64,000 bases of DNA from Micromonospora lutea. Lineage in GTDB: Bacteria > Actinomycetota > Actinomycetes > Mycobacteriales > Micromonosporaceae. Position 1 is the first letter of the stretch. Each line of letters begins with the position of its first letter. Both the position numbers and the translations under genes were made by a program. Positions 34,201 to 41,441 of the stretch are shown piece after piece. Location: assembly GCF_016863535.1 (NCBI RefSeq), contig NZ_BOPB01000018.1, positions 35,727 through 99,726 of the forward strand, written 5' to 3'. The notes beneath the pieces were generated by a model, which saw only the letters and a program-made list of their open reading frames with translations, searched no databases and was not told where the DNA came from.

Positions 34201-34494
34201 GAAGATCGCGTTCTGACTGCGGTCGAACAGCCCGGTCCCCGGATCGACCGCCGCGAAGGACTCGAACCGGGAGAGGAGCCAGGGCAGCTGCTGGTCCGGC
34301 GCCGCAGGAGCCGACTGTCGATCGATGAGGCGGTTGTCTTCCGCGAACCGCACGAACAGGGTGCCCAGCACCCACCCGACCGCTGCTTGGGCGACCTGCG
34401 CGTCCGAGACGTCGTCGGCCCGGGAGGTGCGTAGGTCCTCTTGGACAAGCCGCACGAGCCGGCGCAGTTGGGTGGATAGCTCCGCGGTCGACAC
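31213..34494 (-). CDS. pglX: BREX-2 type adenine-specific DNA methyltransferase PglX
   Basis: 1093 aa. SAM motif LMDPVCGSGHFVLEAF (~185-200), the catalytic NPPY at 289-292 (YDVVVGNPPYTTVRDKVLNE), then a long target-recognition region. The C-terminal KYSSADFLKVSYWRHRGKYD and VPGERFVSYARS is the closing signature of Pgl/BREX-2 PglX proteins. In BREX the enzyme marks host DNA at adenine and needs PglZ, PglW, PglY and others for defence; none is in the window. It may be an orphan methylase left from a broken BREX, or serve a locus interrupted by the IS 144 bp from its 3' end. It is somewhat shorter than the ~1200-aa norm. Confidence 0.85.
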   Translation of the reverse strand: MSTAELSTQLRRLVRLVQEDLRTSRADDVSDAQVAQAAVGWVLGTLFVRFAEDNRLIDRQSAPAAPDQQLPWLLSRFESFAAVDPGTGLFDRSQNAIFDLPVSDQMAGNLVAFWNRPDTNGGMAHDLATADLDTRFLGDLYQVIDEKASKQYALLQTPAFVTEFILDLTLEPALQERGHEALRLMDPVCGSGHFVLEAFTRLFSVWQQAAPTVAVEDLVGRALRSVHGVDLNPFAVAITRFRLLMAAVRASGATKLSEVARFDWRFSVAVADSLVEDPFGGGYDVVVGNPPYTTVRDKVLNEVYRARYDACVGRYALTIPFSQRLFQLARPGGHVGQLTSNSFMKREFGRRLVEEFFGHRVALTHIIDTSGAFIPGHGTPTVILIGRNEPPRDAVPVLTVAGLRGEPAVPSDPARAPVWRSLLRQTARPGRADTWSASRYVSREQLRSFPLTIATSEADEVLAEIAAAPRRLNDYVVRIGYFANTGSDDIFTAPRHTFATLGIPADDALVGVISGSKVRDWNAQADRYAFCPYDSSGDIISIDQHPAHLRRLWPYGLVLRNRPSGFDGSANKSGRPWYDWHQFVGRRGTHARLITYSWVATHNHFAALHRDEVPLHSAPIIELSPDAAQRRTDLTAWLNSSSVCFWLKQGSNSKGRPGVDQTGTGEPWDAFYEIAATRLRELPLPEKLRTTYADELDRLALELSEATPAAVLSHQSPSREGFSTARSRWEAIRARMVALQEELDWEVYLRYGLTEEAGLVAAASAVPSLAFGQRAFEIVMARQMVAGELDTAWFVRHGALPTTDLPAHWPASYREVVERRIDAMQRDSRLRTLERPEFKRRWASPGWDAMAAGALRTWLLDRCETAELWYDIADGARRARPRTIVELAELLGEDPAFIQAAELYAPGQPLVDVVRDLFADEVVPHLAALRYRDSGIVKRAEWEETWRLQREQDLGLTGPTPMPPKYSSADFLKVSYWRHRGKYDVPGERFVSYARSGGAIKDAMVGWAGWPVEDRAMVLSNLASAAPTREDGVPLLAGLLELLPWVKQWCSDQQYESHRTLLDDLMVRWDVTEKDLRAWRPLKSKRGRPRKHS

Positions 34495-34659
34495 GTTGAG
34501 ACTCGCCTCCTGAATTTTCTAGACGTGTTAGAACACTGCTACTCTACCCCCACAGCTTCCCCTCCGTCGCACGCCACTGACCTTCAACAGGCACGGACGT
34601 GCACCGGTGCCCGACAAGCATCCGGAAACAGCCGGAGGTCACGAAAGGACGGATCGGCA

Positions 34660-34863
34660 ATGACTCCTCCGACGCGCCCCCTCTGGCTCGCGGTGATCAT
34701 CGTCTTCAGCCTCATGGTGGGCGCGGCCGCCGGACTGCTGACGGGGATGAGCTCGCGAGATCCGGTCGCCGGGATCTTCACCGGGGCCGCCGGCTTCACC
34801 GGCACCGTGCTCCTCCTGCTGGCGATTGCGGCGTTCCTCACTTCCTCGCCCGACCGGTCCTGA
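34660..34863 (+). CDS. Small two-TM membrane protein
   Basis: 67 aa from ATG 34660 with AAAGGAC ahead. Two hydrophobic helices, LWLAVIIVFSLMVGAAAGLL and GAAGFTGTVLLLLAIAAFLT, are joined by a short polar loop. Similar tiny membrane proteins of unknown function are common in actinomycetes. It is divergent from pglX (165-bp gap). No functional call is possible. Confidence 0.6.
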   Translation: MTPPTRPLWLAVIIVFSLMVGAAAGLLTGMSSRDPVAGIFTGAAGFTGTVLLLLAIAAFLTSSPDRS

Positions 34864-35255
34864 GATTTCGTGTCCGCAGCCTGAGTCGCCCGCGAGCCGC
34901 TGGACCATGCCGGTCCAGCCGCGCTCGCGCGGTAGGCCCTTCGCGGATGTGCTGAGGCGCACGGCACTGGATTCGGACACGCACCGCTCCGCAGTCGACG
35001 TCCGTAAATCGCCCGTATGCGCCGACACCGTCCGAATTTGGGCACCCGGCTCTGCCGCCTGAGCAGGCTCTACGTCTTTAGGGCGTGGCTTGAGCCGGCC
35101 AGCGCTGGCCTGATCTACGACATGACCGGATGCGGGACCGCATTCGAGATCTTGCCCCGATCCGCCGACGGCGCCGACCCACCCGTTCGGGGTAGTCCCT
35201 GGCGGACTCGCCCTCGTCTACTGTGGCGCATGGGCGTGCCTCGGGGAGGGCTGGA
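34864..35255. other. Non-coding interval with a small dyad
   Basis: No frame in this 392-bp stretch looks like a gene. It holds the promoter side of the GmrSD-type gene and a short dyad ATGCGG-GA-CCGCAT at 35130-35143, 113 bp before that gene's start, which could be an operator. Confidence 0.4.
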
Positions 35256-37592
35256 ATGGCGAAGACGTTCGAGAGTGGCGATGTTCCGCTGGCAGACCTG
35301 CTGAATCAAGCACGCCAGGGTGTACTCCAGCTTCCCGACTTCCAACGGGGATGGGTCTGGGACGATGAGCACATCCTGAGCCTGCTCGCCTCGGTCTCCC
35401 GCTCGTTTCCCATCGGCGCCGTGATGACGCTGGAGACCGGCAACGCCGAGGTTCGTTTCCGACCCCGGCCGCTCGAGGGAGTCCCGAGCGCCACGGCGAC
35501 CACCAACCCGAAGTACCTACTGCTCGATGGCCAGCAACGGACCACCTCGCTCTACCTGGCACTGCGCTCCGGGGCTCCGGTCCGCACCCGGGATACCAGG
35601 AAGAAGGAGGTGGAGCGGTGGTACTTCGCCGACATCGACGCCTGCATCGACCCGGACGCCGACCGGACCGAGGCCATCCTGTCGCTCCCGGCTGACAAAC
35701 GACGGACGACCTCCCGGGGCGAGGTGCTGCTCGATGCGTCCACGACCGACGCGCAGGTGCGAGCCGGCAAGGCGGGTCTCTTCCCGCTCGACATCGTCCT
35801 CGATCCGAATGCCACCCTCGACTGGCAGTACGCCTACCTGAAGGCGGGCCCGTCGATGGATCAGCAGCTCCATATCTGGAAGCAGTTCCAGGAGGCGCTG
35901 ATCTCGCCTTTCCTGCATTACAGCGTCCCCCGGATCGCTCTCGACCAGAAGACGTCCAAGGAGGCTGTCTGTCAGGTCTTTGAGAAGGTGAACACCGGTG
36001 GTGTCGAGCTGACAGTCTTCGAGCTGCTGACGGCGACGTTCGCGGCGGAGAACTTCCGGTTGCGCGACGACTGGGAAGGGCGACAGGCGACCTGGGCTGA
36101 CGAACCGCTACTTGCCGACCTGGACGCCACGACCTTCCTGCAGATCGTGACGCTGCTCTGGACGCGGAGTCGCTGGGAGCAGCGCACGCGGGAACGTGTT
36201 CGTGGTGACCGGGTGCCGGCAGTTTCCGCCAAACGGCGGGAAATGCTGTCGCTGCCCCTGAACGGATACCGGGACTGGGCTGACGCCGTCACCGGCACGC
36301 TGCAGCGGGTGGTGCGTTTTCTGCACGGCGAGCGCATCTTCCGTGCCCGTGATCTGCCGTACAGCACCCAACTGGTCCCGTTGACCGCGATCCTCACGTT
36401 ACTCGGCGAGGACGCCTTCACGCCAGGGCCCCGCGCGAAGCTGCGGCAGTGGTACTGGTGCGGGGTGTTCGGAGAGCTGTATGGCGGCACCACCGACACC
36501 CGGTTTGCCAACGACATCCAAGACGTGCTCAGCTGGATCCAGGACGACGGCGAAGAGCCCCGCACCGTCCGCGAGTCTCAGTTCCAGGCCGAACGACTGC
36601 TGGGTCTCCGGACCCGGAACAGTGCCGCCTACAAGGGCCTCTACGCACTCGCCATGAAGCGCGGCGGCCGCGATTTCCGAACCGGCGACACGATCGACGC
36701 CAAGGCCTACGCGGCCGACTCAATCGACATCCGTCACGTCTTCCCGCAGAAGTGGTGCGCGGCGCACGGCATCGACAGCAGCTACGCCAACTGCATCGTC
36801 AACAAGACCGCCATCGACGGACAGACCTGGGGGTACATCGGCAACAACGCGCCAAGCCAGTACCTGGCCGCGATCGAAGCTGACCTACCGGTGAGCTCGC
36901 AGGACCTGGACGCGATCATCGCCAGTCACGACATCGACCCGCTCGCACTTCGGCAGGACGACTTCCGCGCTGTCTTCGACGCCCGCTACGAGCGGTTAAT
37001 CCGACAGATCGAGGACGCGACGGGCCGGCCGGTGAACCGAGGAGACAGCCACGGCAGCCCCTTCGCCACGCACCAGGGCGGAGCAGCGCTCGCCCGTAGC
37101 ATCCAGGCGCTCATCAAGGCCGGAGAGAGCAAGATCGTCGAGTTCAAGTCGACCGGACGGAAGAACCTGTCTACCGGCCAGAAGGACCGCGAGATCGAGT
37201 GGGCGGTCACCAAGACGATCGCTGGCTTCATGAACGGTCACGGCGGGACGCTGCTCGTCGGCATTGAGGACGACGGGAAGGTCATCGGCTTGGAGGAAGA
37301 CCTCACAATTTTCACGAAGAAGAATACTGACGCCTGGGAACAGTGGCTCACTCATCTGCTCATCCAAGATTTCGGCAAGGCCCCGACGGCCAACGTGACC
37401 GTCAGGTTCGGCACCATCGAGGACCGGACGGTCGCCCGGGTCGATGTCGCGCCTGCCTCAGAGCCGGTGTACACACTTCGAACGAAGACCGGGACGAAAG
37501 GTGCAGTCTTCCTCGTGCGGCTCAACAACACGACGCAGGAGATCGATGGGCCCGAGGCTTACGCCTACCAGCACAACCGATGGTTCAAGTGA
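35256..37592 (+). CDS. GmrSD-type (DUF262/DUF1524) nuclease fused to a Schlafen AlbA_2 domain
   Basis: 778 aa from ATG 35256, preceded by GGGAGGG. Residues ~10-250 are DUF262 (GVLQLPDFQRGWVWDDEHIL; nucleotide-handling DGQQRTTSLY at 91-100). DUF1524 follows with an HNH-like nuclease site near 488-495 (SIDIRHVFPQKWC) and downstream Asn residues (NCIVNKTAID). Residues ~615-735 are an AlbA_2 domain (ESKIVEFKSTGRKN, GHGGTLLVGIEDDGKVIGLE). GmrSD enzymes and BrxU are NTP-dependent type IV restriction systems that cut modified (glucosylated hmC) phage DNA. The AlbA tail, used by Schlafen-like proteins to bind nucleic acid, is an added recognition module. It lies near pglX, as BrxU does in some BREX islands. 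Confidence 0.85.
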   Translation: MAKTFESGDVPLADLLNQARQGVLQLPDFQRGWVWDDEHILSLLASVSRSFPIGAVMTLETGNAEVRFRPRPLEGVPSATATTNPKYLLLDGQQRTTSLYLALRSGAPVRTRDTRKKEVERWYFADIDACIDPDADRTEAILSLPADKRRTTSRGEVLLDASTTDAQVRAGKAGLFPLDIVLDPNATLDWQYAYLKAGPSMDQQLHIWKQFQEALISPFLHYSVPRIALDQKTSKEAVCQVFEKVNTGGVELTVFELLTATFAAENFRLRDDWEGRQATWADEPLLADLDATTFLQIVTLLWTRSRWEQRTRERVRGDRVPAVSAKRREMLSLPLNGYRDWADAVTGTLQRVVRFLHGERIFRARDLPYSTQLVPLTAILTLLGEDAFTPGPRAKLRQWYWCGVFGELYGGTTDTRFANDIQDVLSWIQDDGEEPRTVRESQFQAERLLGLRTRNSAAYKGLYALAMKRGGRDFRTGDTIDAKAYAADSIDIRHVFPQKWCAAHGIDSSYANCIVNKTAIDGQTWGYIGNNAPSQYLAAIEADLPVSSQDLDAIIASHDIDPLALRQDDFRAVFDARYERLIRQIEDATGRPVNRGDSHGSPFATHQGGAALARSIQALIKAGESKIVEFKSTGRKNLSTGQKDREIEWAVTKTIAGFMNGHGGTLLVGIEDDGKVIGLEEDLTIFTKKNTDAWEQWLTHLLIQDFGKAPTANVTVRFGTIEDRTVARVDVAPASEPVYTLRTKTGTKGAVFLVRLNNTTQEIDGPEAYAYQHNRWFK

Positions 37593-37724
37593 ACGCGCCT
37601 TGCGTCACGCCGAGTGCGGATTGTCGGGGATGCTCGCGACCGAACATGGCAACGAGCAATCTCGGTAAGGTCGGGCAGCTAACAGCGATAGTCGATCATC
37701 ATCTCACTACCGCCGGCGAGGGCT

Positions 37725-38489
37725 CTAACGCTCGTCAGCGAGGGTGAACAGGACAAGGCCGCAGTCCAGCTGCGCGGCGAGCCGGTGGATGCGTCGCAGG
37801 GGTGGGGCGTCAACGTCCCGTTCGCGACCGCGTCCCATCTGCCACGCACTCTCTAGCATCGCTTCCTCCAGCGCGCCCAAGCTGACGCGTTGACGATCTT
37901 GTTGTTGTCCGGCATTCCCCGCTCGATCGGCGGCGCGGCCCACGATGCCATCCCAAGAGACGCGGAAACGTGGGGGCCGAGGGTCGGACAAGACTCGGCT
38001 GTTGCCGTCCTCGGTGGTGACGTAGGAGTGGCGTCCATCGCCTTCGCCGAATTCACCTGGCGGCACGAGCGCTGAGCGGTGGAGGACCTGGCCGAAGGCG
38101 TAGTGACGGTCGAACTCCGCTTGCCGGTGGAAAATTGGTGCTGCGTAGTAGACGTCTCCGGCGCCATTGGTTTGCAGACGCTCTTGAAGCCGCAGTAGCG
38201 CCCTGTGCTGGTGTCCGTCGGTGTCGATGCTGAAGCGGTAGTGGCGCTTGTTGACGTGCACCCAGGTATGTGACTTCGGGTGACGGCGGCTGATGAACTG
38301 CGCCCGCTTGAACTGGAAAAATAGGGCGTATTCAACAAACGACAAGTGGGCATCCCAACCCAACTTCTCCTCTTGCAGCAGAGACGGCAAAACCGGCGCC
38401 TTGAGGGACCGGTAGATCTCTGCCAGGACCGACTCGGCTTCGCGGATCGAAGCGTAGCCGTAAGAAAACTCGGAGAACTCGCAGTCCAC
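37725..38489 (-). CDS. Uncharacterised protein, possibly defence-associated
   Basis: 254 aa from GTG at 38487-38489. It opens MDCEFSEFSYGYASIREAES, followed by LFFQFKRAQFISRR, a central YRFSIDTDGHQHRALLRLQE and VYYAAPIFHRQAEFDRHYAF. I have the impression of a family found beside restriction genes, but I cannot name it. The E/D...QFK spacing (FVEYALFFQFKRAQ) hints at a PD-(D/E)xK-like strand, which is weak evidence. It is convergent with the GmrSD fusion gene 132 bp away. Confidence 0.6.
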   Translation of the reverse strand: MDCEFSEFSYGYASIREAESVLAEIYRSLKAPVLPSLLQEEKLGWDAHLSFVEYALFFQFKRAQFISRRHPKSHTWVHVNKRHYRFSIDTDGHQHRALLRLQERLQTNGAGDVYYAAPIFHRQAEFDRHYAFGQVLHRSALVPPGEFGEGDGRHSYVTTEDGNSRVLSDPRPPRFRVSWDGIVGRAADRAGNAGQQQDRQRVSLGALEEAMLESAWQMGRGRERDVDAPPLRRIHRLAAQLDCGLVLFTLADER

Positions 38490-38818
38490 ACAGTATTTTA
38501 GCTGATGCGATCAACCCGTCGGGACACGCCAACGAGCCGCTGCCGTGCTCGACGGTGGCAGATTCGCCCGGGCGCGGAAGGCCGCGATGCGGGTAGTTGC
38601 TTGTCGTGTGTGGGTATGCCCGATAGCCCGGGTGTTCGCGCCGGGTGCGCGGTGTCTCCGTGGTGGCTCGGGGTCGGCAGGTCGGCGGCGGTCGGGCCGT
38701 GGCGGCAAGGAAGTCGATGGCGGCGGGGGAGTGGTGCGATGACTCCTTTACTCGGCTGGTTTACACTTCACGCGACCTGGGAGAACGTGCCTGAGCACGC
38801 CGCTGGACCACCGGACTA
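38490..38818. other. Non-coding interval at the island edge
   Basis: I see no gene in this 329-bp stretch. A 12-bp direct repeat, AGCACGCCGCTG, occurs at 38794-38805 and again at 38934-38945, bracketing the tRNA fragment and its terminator. Confidence 0.35.
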
Positions 38819-38861
38819 CTGGGGGTCAAGGGGTCGTCGGTTCGAATCCGGCCGTCCCGAC
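38819..38861 (+). other. 3' half of a tRNA-Pro(GGG) gene; candidate attachment site
   Basis: From the anticodon loop (CTGGGGG) the sequence continues as the 3' anticodon-stem strand, variable loop, a perfect T-arm (GGTTCGAATCC) and the 3' acceptor strand (GTCCCGAC). The matching 5' half (D-arm and 5' acceptor GTCGGGAC) is absent from the window. A 3' tRNA half is what remains at one end when an integrative element inserts into a tRNA gene. The adjoining terminator on the right is probably the tRNA's native one, which puts the element to the left. The anticodon assignment rests on the loop sequence only. Confidence 0.7.
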
Positions 38862-38865
38862 AGCG

Positions 38866-38906
38866 AGAGGGTTTCCGCAGGTCAGAGACTTGCGGGAGCC
38901 CTCTTT
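38866..38906 (+). terminator. Rho-independent terminator after the tRNA fragment
   Basis: AGAGGGTTTCCGCA (38866-38879) pairs with TGCGGGAGCCCTCT (38891-38904) around an 11-nt loop, and a TTTT run follows. It begins five bases after the tRNA acceptor end, as in intact actinomycete tRNA genes. Confidence 0.75.
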
Positions 38907-38973
38907 TCATTGCTCGGCATGGATGCCTGGTCTAGCACGCCGCTGTCGGACTCCTTGACTCGGGCAGGTTGTC

Positions 38974-39144
38974 ATGCCACTACTGGATCTTCAAAAACTC
39001 ACCGACGGGATCTCCGGACCTGGGCCGGATTCCTCCCGCGACTGGGAGTCTCCTGGAGGCTGGGACGGCCGGATCCGCCGCGCCGTTCCACGCGGCCTCG
39101 GTGTCCCACCTCGCCCGATCACGACGGCGTCAGCAGTTCCGTGA
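38974..39144 (+). CDS. Tiny ORF with a LLDLQ leader-like start
   Basis: 56 aa from ATG 38974. It opens MPLLDLQKLTDGISGPGPDS; the LLDLQ pattern is typical of class III (AmfS/SapB) lanthipeptide leaders. The rest (SRDWESPGGWDGRIRRAVPR) has no Cys, so no lanthionine could form, and no LanKC gene is in the window. Its 3' end overlaps the thioesterase gene on the other strand. It is either a decayed remnant or chance. Confidence 0.22.
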   Translation: MPLLDLQKLTDGISGPGPDSSRDWESPGGWDGRIRRAVPRGLGVPPRPITTASAVP

Positions 39145-39868
39145 GGAGCACATCGCGCAGGTCGTCGGGTGGATCGAGGAAGGTGAAATGCCCGCCGGGC
39201 AGCGTGACGAACCGGGTGTCACCGCACCGGTCCCAGCCCCCCATCTGCTCCGGCCGGACGTCCGTGTCGTTGGTCCAGGAGAGCGCGAGCACGCGACCAG
39301 GCAGCCGCGTCGGATCCGGTACGACGTACGCCGCGTTGGCAGCGACGTCGGTCGCCAGCGTGGTGACGGCGAGATCGAGTAGGTCTGGGACCGGCGTACC
39401 GCCGAGGTGCCGCACGATCGCAGCCATCTCGACGGTGAGTTCGGCCCGATTCATGCTCAGGAACCGACCATAGGGTCCGTCCTGGGGAGCGACCTCGGAC
39501 GAGACGACCACGCACCGCGGTATCGGGCCGCCGGCGGCGACCAGTTGGGCGGCCACCTCGTATGCGGCGAGCGCCGAGCCACAGTGACCGAAGAAGCCGA
39601 ACGGGCGGTCCAGGTGTGGACGCAGTGTGGGGATCAGTGCCCCGGCGAGGTCCTGGTACGTGGCGGGCGCAGGTTCCCGGATCCGATTCTCCCGCCCGGG
39701 CGGCTGCACCGGGCAAATCTCCAGATCACCGATAAACCGGGGCCACCGGTGGAACATGCTCGCTCCGCAGCCGGAGTACGGCAGGCAAAACAGCCGGGCA
39801 GCCGAGTCCGGAGACGGATCTCGCAGCAGCCAGCGAGGCGCCCGGCGGCGTCGGGTGGGCGACGTCAC
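39119..39868 (-). CDS. Type II thioesterase with Cys in place of the nucleophile Ser
   Basis: 249 aa. LFCLPYSGCGASMFHRWPRF, VQPPGRENRIREP and the elbow FGFFGHCGSALAAYE identify a type II (editing) thioesterase that clears misprimed carrier proteins in NRPS lines. The usual GHSxGA elbow reads GHCGSA, so the nucleophile would be Cys. The Asp (NDTDVRPEQ) and His (LPGGHFTFLD) of the triad are present. It is coupled to the upstream P450 gene by an ATGA overlap and closes the minus-strand operon of the NRPS locus. Confidence 0.88.
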   Translation of the reverse strand: MTSPTRRRRAPRWLLRDPSPDSAARLFCLPYSGCGASMFHRWPRFIGDLEICPVQPPGRENRIREPAPATYQDLAGALIPTLRPHLDRPFGFFGHCGSALAAYEVAAQLVAAGGPIPRCVVVSSEVAPQDGPYGRFLSMNRAELTVEMAAIVRHLGGTPVPDLLDLAVTTLATDVAANAAYVVPDPTRLPGRVLALSWTNDTDVRPEQMGGWDRCGDTRFVTLPGGHFTFLDPPDDLRDVLLTELLTPS

Positions 39869-41121
39869 CGCGCCCCCCCGGCGCAGGCGGAAGTCCGGCG
39901 GGTCACCCGAACCGGCGCGTGAGTGAAACCGGCCGCGAAGGTCGACCGGATGTGCCGCACCCCGTCCACCGGTCGCACCTCCGCCACCCGGGCGAAGAAC
40001 TCGTCGAAGACGGTGGTGAGCATCAGCCGGGCCAGCGCGTGCCCGATGCAGTAGTGCGCCCCGCCGCCCAGCGCGACGTGCCGGTTCGGCTGCCGGTCGG
40101 GTACGAAGACGTACGGGTCGGCGAAGACGCTCTCGTCGCGGTTGGCGGAGCCGAGCCAGACGACGACGGGTGCGCCAGCCGGCAGCTGGACCCCGCCGAG
40201 CACGGTCTCGCGAGTGGTGTGGCGCAGGAAGTGGTTCGCCGGTGATGCCCAGCGCAGCGCCTCCTCCACCAGCAGGTCGAGGCGTGGACCAGCGGCCGAC
40301 AACCGGCCGTAGTCACCCGAGCGGGCCAGTTCGAGCAGGGCGGCCGTCGGCACGTTCGGCACGGTCACGGCCGCCCCGAGCAGCAGGCTGTAGCAGTTGG
40401 ACAGCACGGCACCGGGATCGAGGGCGGCACCATCGACCTGTAAGGCCAGCAGGGTACCGATCAGGTCGTCCCCACCCCGCCGCTGTCGTTGCCGGACCTG
40501 GTCTTGGAAGTAGGCGAACAGCTCCCGGTGGGCCCGCTGCAACGTGGCGACGGGTCCACGGGGCAACTGCCACGTCTCGTCGTCGGGTGCGATCGCCATC
40601 ATCGTCAGCCGGGTCAGCCGGTCCCAGTCGGCGTCCGGCAATCCCATGAGCGTGCTCAGCACCGCGACCGGCAACCGGTTGAAGATCCCCGCGAGGTCGA
40701 CGACGCCCTCCTCGGGCAGGTCCGACAGCAGGGCGGTGACTCGCGCGCGGATCATCGGCGCGTGCCGGGCGACGGCGGCGGTGTCAAGTTGCCCGTGCAA
40801 CGGTGCCCGCATCCGGGTGTGCCGGGGTGGATCGGTCGCGGCGAGTTGCCGGCCGCTGGCCGGGTCCGGCTTGCCCAGCAGGGTCAGCAGAGTCCCCCGC
40901 TCCGAGGTGAACGTCTGGTGGTCACGCAGCACGATCCGGACGTCAGCGTGCCGGGTGACCGACCAGAATCCGAGTTCCCCGGTGGGCTGCCAGGAGACCG
41001 GAGCGTGGGCCCGGGCCCAGCGCCAGACGGCGTGCGGGTCGTCGGTCGCGTGGATGGCCGGGTCGGCGAGATCGAGCGGAGCCGGTCGGTCGGGGCCGGG
41101 CGGGGCGGGGATCAGTCGCAC
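39865..41121 (-). CDS. Cytochrome P450 (copy 1)
   Basis: 418 aa. Haem motif ALGGGAHYCIG with Cys358 (Leu instead of the usual Phe before GGG), ExxR in LLVEEALRWASPANHFLRHT, and an I-helix LLLGAAVTVPNV lacking the common acid-alcohol pair. It is related to the two P450s upstream (shared SPxNHxLRxT, NRDES/NRDER). P450s of this kind in NRPS loci often hydroxylate or couple an amino acid bound to a carrier protein. It overlaps the free PCP gene by 10 bp and the thioesterase by 4 bp, tying it to carrier-protein chemistry. Confidence 0.9.
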   Translation of the reverse strand: MRLIPAPPGPDRPAPLDLADPAIHATDDPHAVWRWARAHAPVSWQPTGELGFWSVTRHADVRIVLRDHQTFTSERGTLLTLLGKPDPASGRQLAATDPPRHTRMRAPLHGQLDTAAVARHAPMIRARVTALLSDLPEEGVVDLAGIFNRLPVAVLSTLMGLPDADWDRLTRLTMMAIAPDDETWQLPRGPVATLQRAHRELFAYFQDQVRQRQRRGGDDLIGTLLALQVDGAALDPGAVLSNCYSLLLGAAVTVPNVPTAALLELARSGDYGRLSAAGPRLDLLVEEALRWASPANHFLRHTTRETVLGGVQLPAGAPVVVWLGSANRDESVFADPYVFVPDRQPNRHVALGGGAHYCIGHALARLMLTTVFDEFFARVAEVRPVDGVRHIRSTFAAGFTHAPVRVTRRTSACAGGAR

Positions 41122-41441
41122 GCGCCGCTCCCGGCACGACTTTCGTCGATCGCGGCGGCCAGGTCGGCCACGGTCGGATCAAGGTAGAGGACGGTGGCGG
41201 GTACCGTCACCCCGAACGTCTGCTCGATCTCGACGAGCAGCTCAGCCGCGAGCAGCGAGTGCCCGCCCAGCTCGAAGAAGTCGTCGTCGACCCCAATCCG
41301 GTCCAGGCCCAGGCGGACCTGCCACAACTCGGCGAGTTGTCCCTCCAATTCGGTCGTGGGGGCGCGGTACTCGCTGGACAGGTCGGGGTCACGTGGGCGT
41401 ACGACAGGAGGGGTCACGCCCGCACCCACCGGGCCGGTCAT
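41112..41441 (-). CDS. Free-standing peptidyl carrier protein
   Basis: 109 aa. After a ~24-residue linker, YRAPTTELEGQLAELWQVRL and IGVDDDFFELGGHSLLAAEL form a PCP with phosphopantetheine Ser62 (LGGHSL). The ATG overlaps the stop of P450 copy 2 (ATGA). A lone PCP set between two P450 genes suggests that it presents an amino acid to one or both P450s or receives it from the separate A-PCP protein. Confidence 0.9.
   Translation of the reverse strand: MTGPVGAGVTPPVVRPRDPDLSSEYRAPTTELEGQLAELWQVRLGLDRIGVDDDFFELGGHSLLAAELLVEIEQTFGVTVPATVLYLDPTVADLAAAIDESRAGSGACD

Noticed and set aside
31213..38489. A complete BREX system
   Set aside because: Only PglX is recognisable; PglZ, PglW, PglY and a BrxL/BrxC-like gene are absent from the window.
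38819..38861. A complete tRNA gene
   Set aside because: There is no 5' acceptor strand or D-arm upstream of the anticodon loop, so only a 3' half is present.
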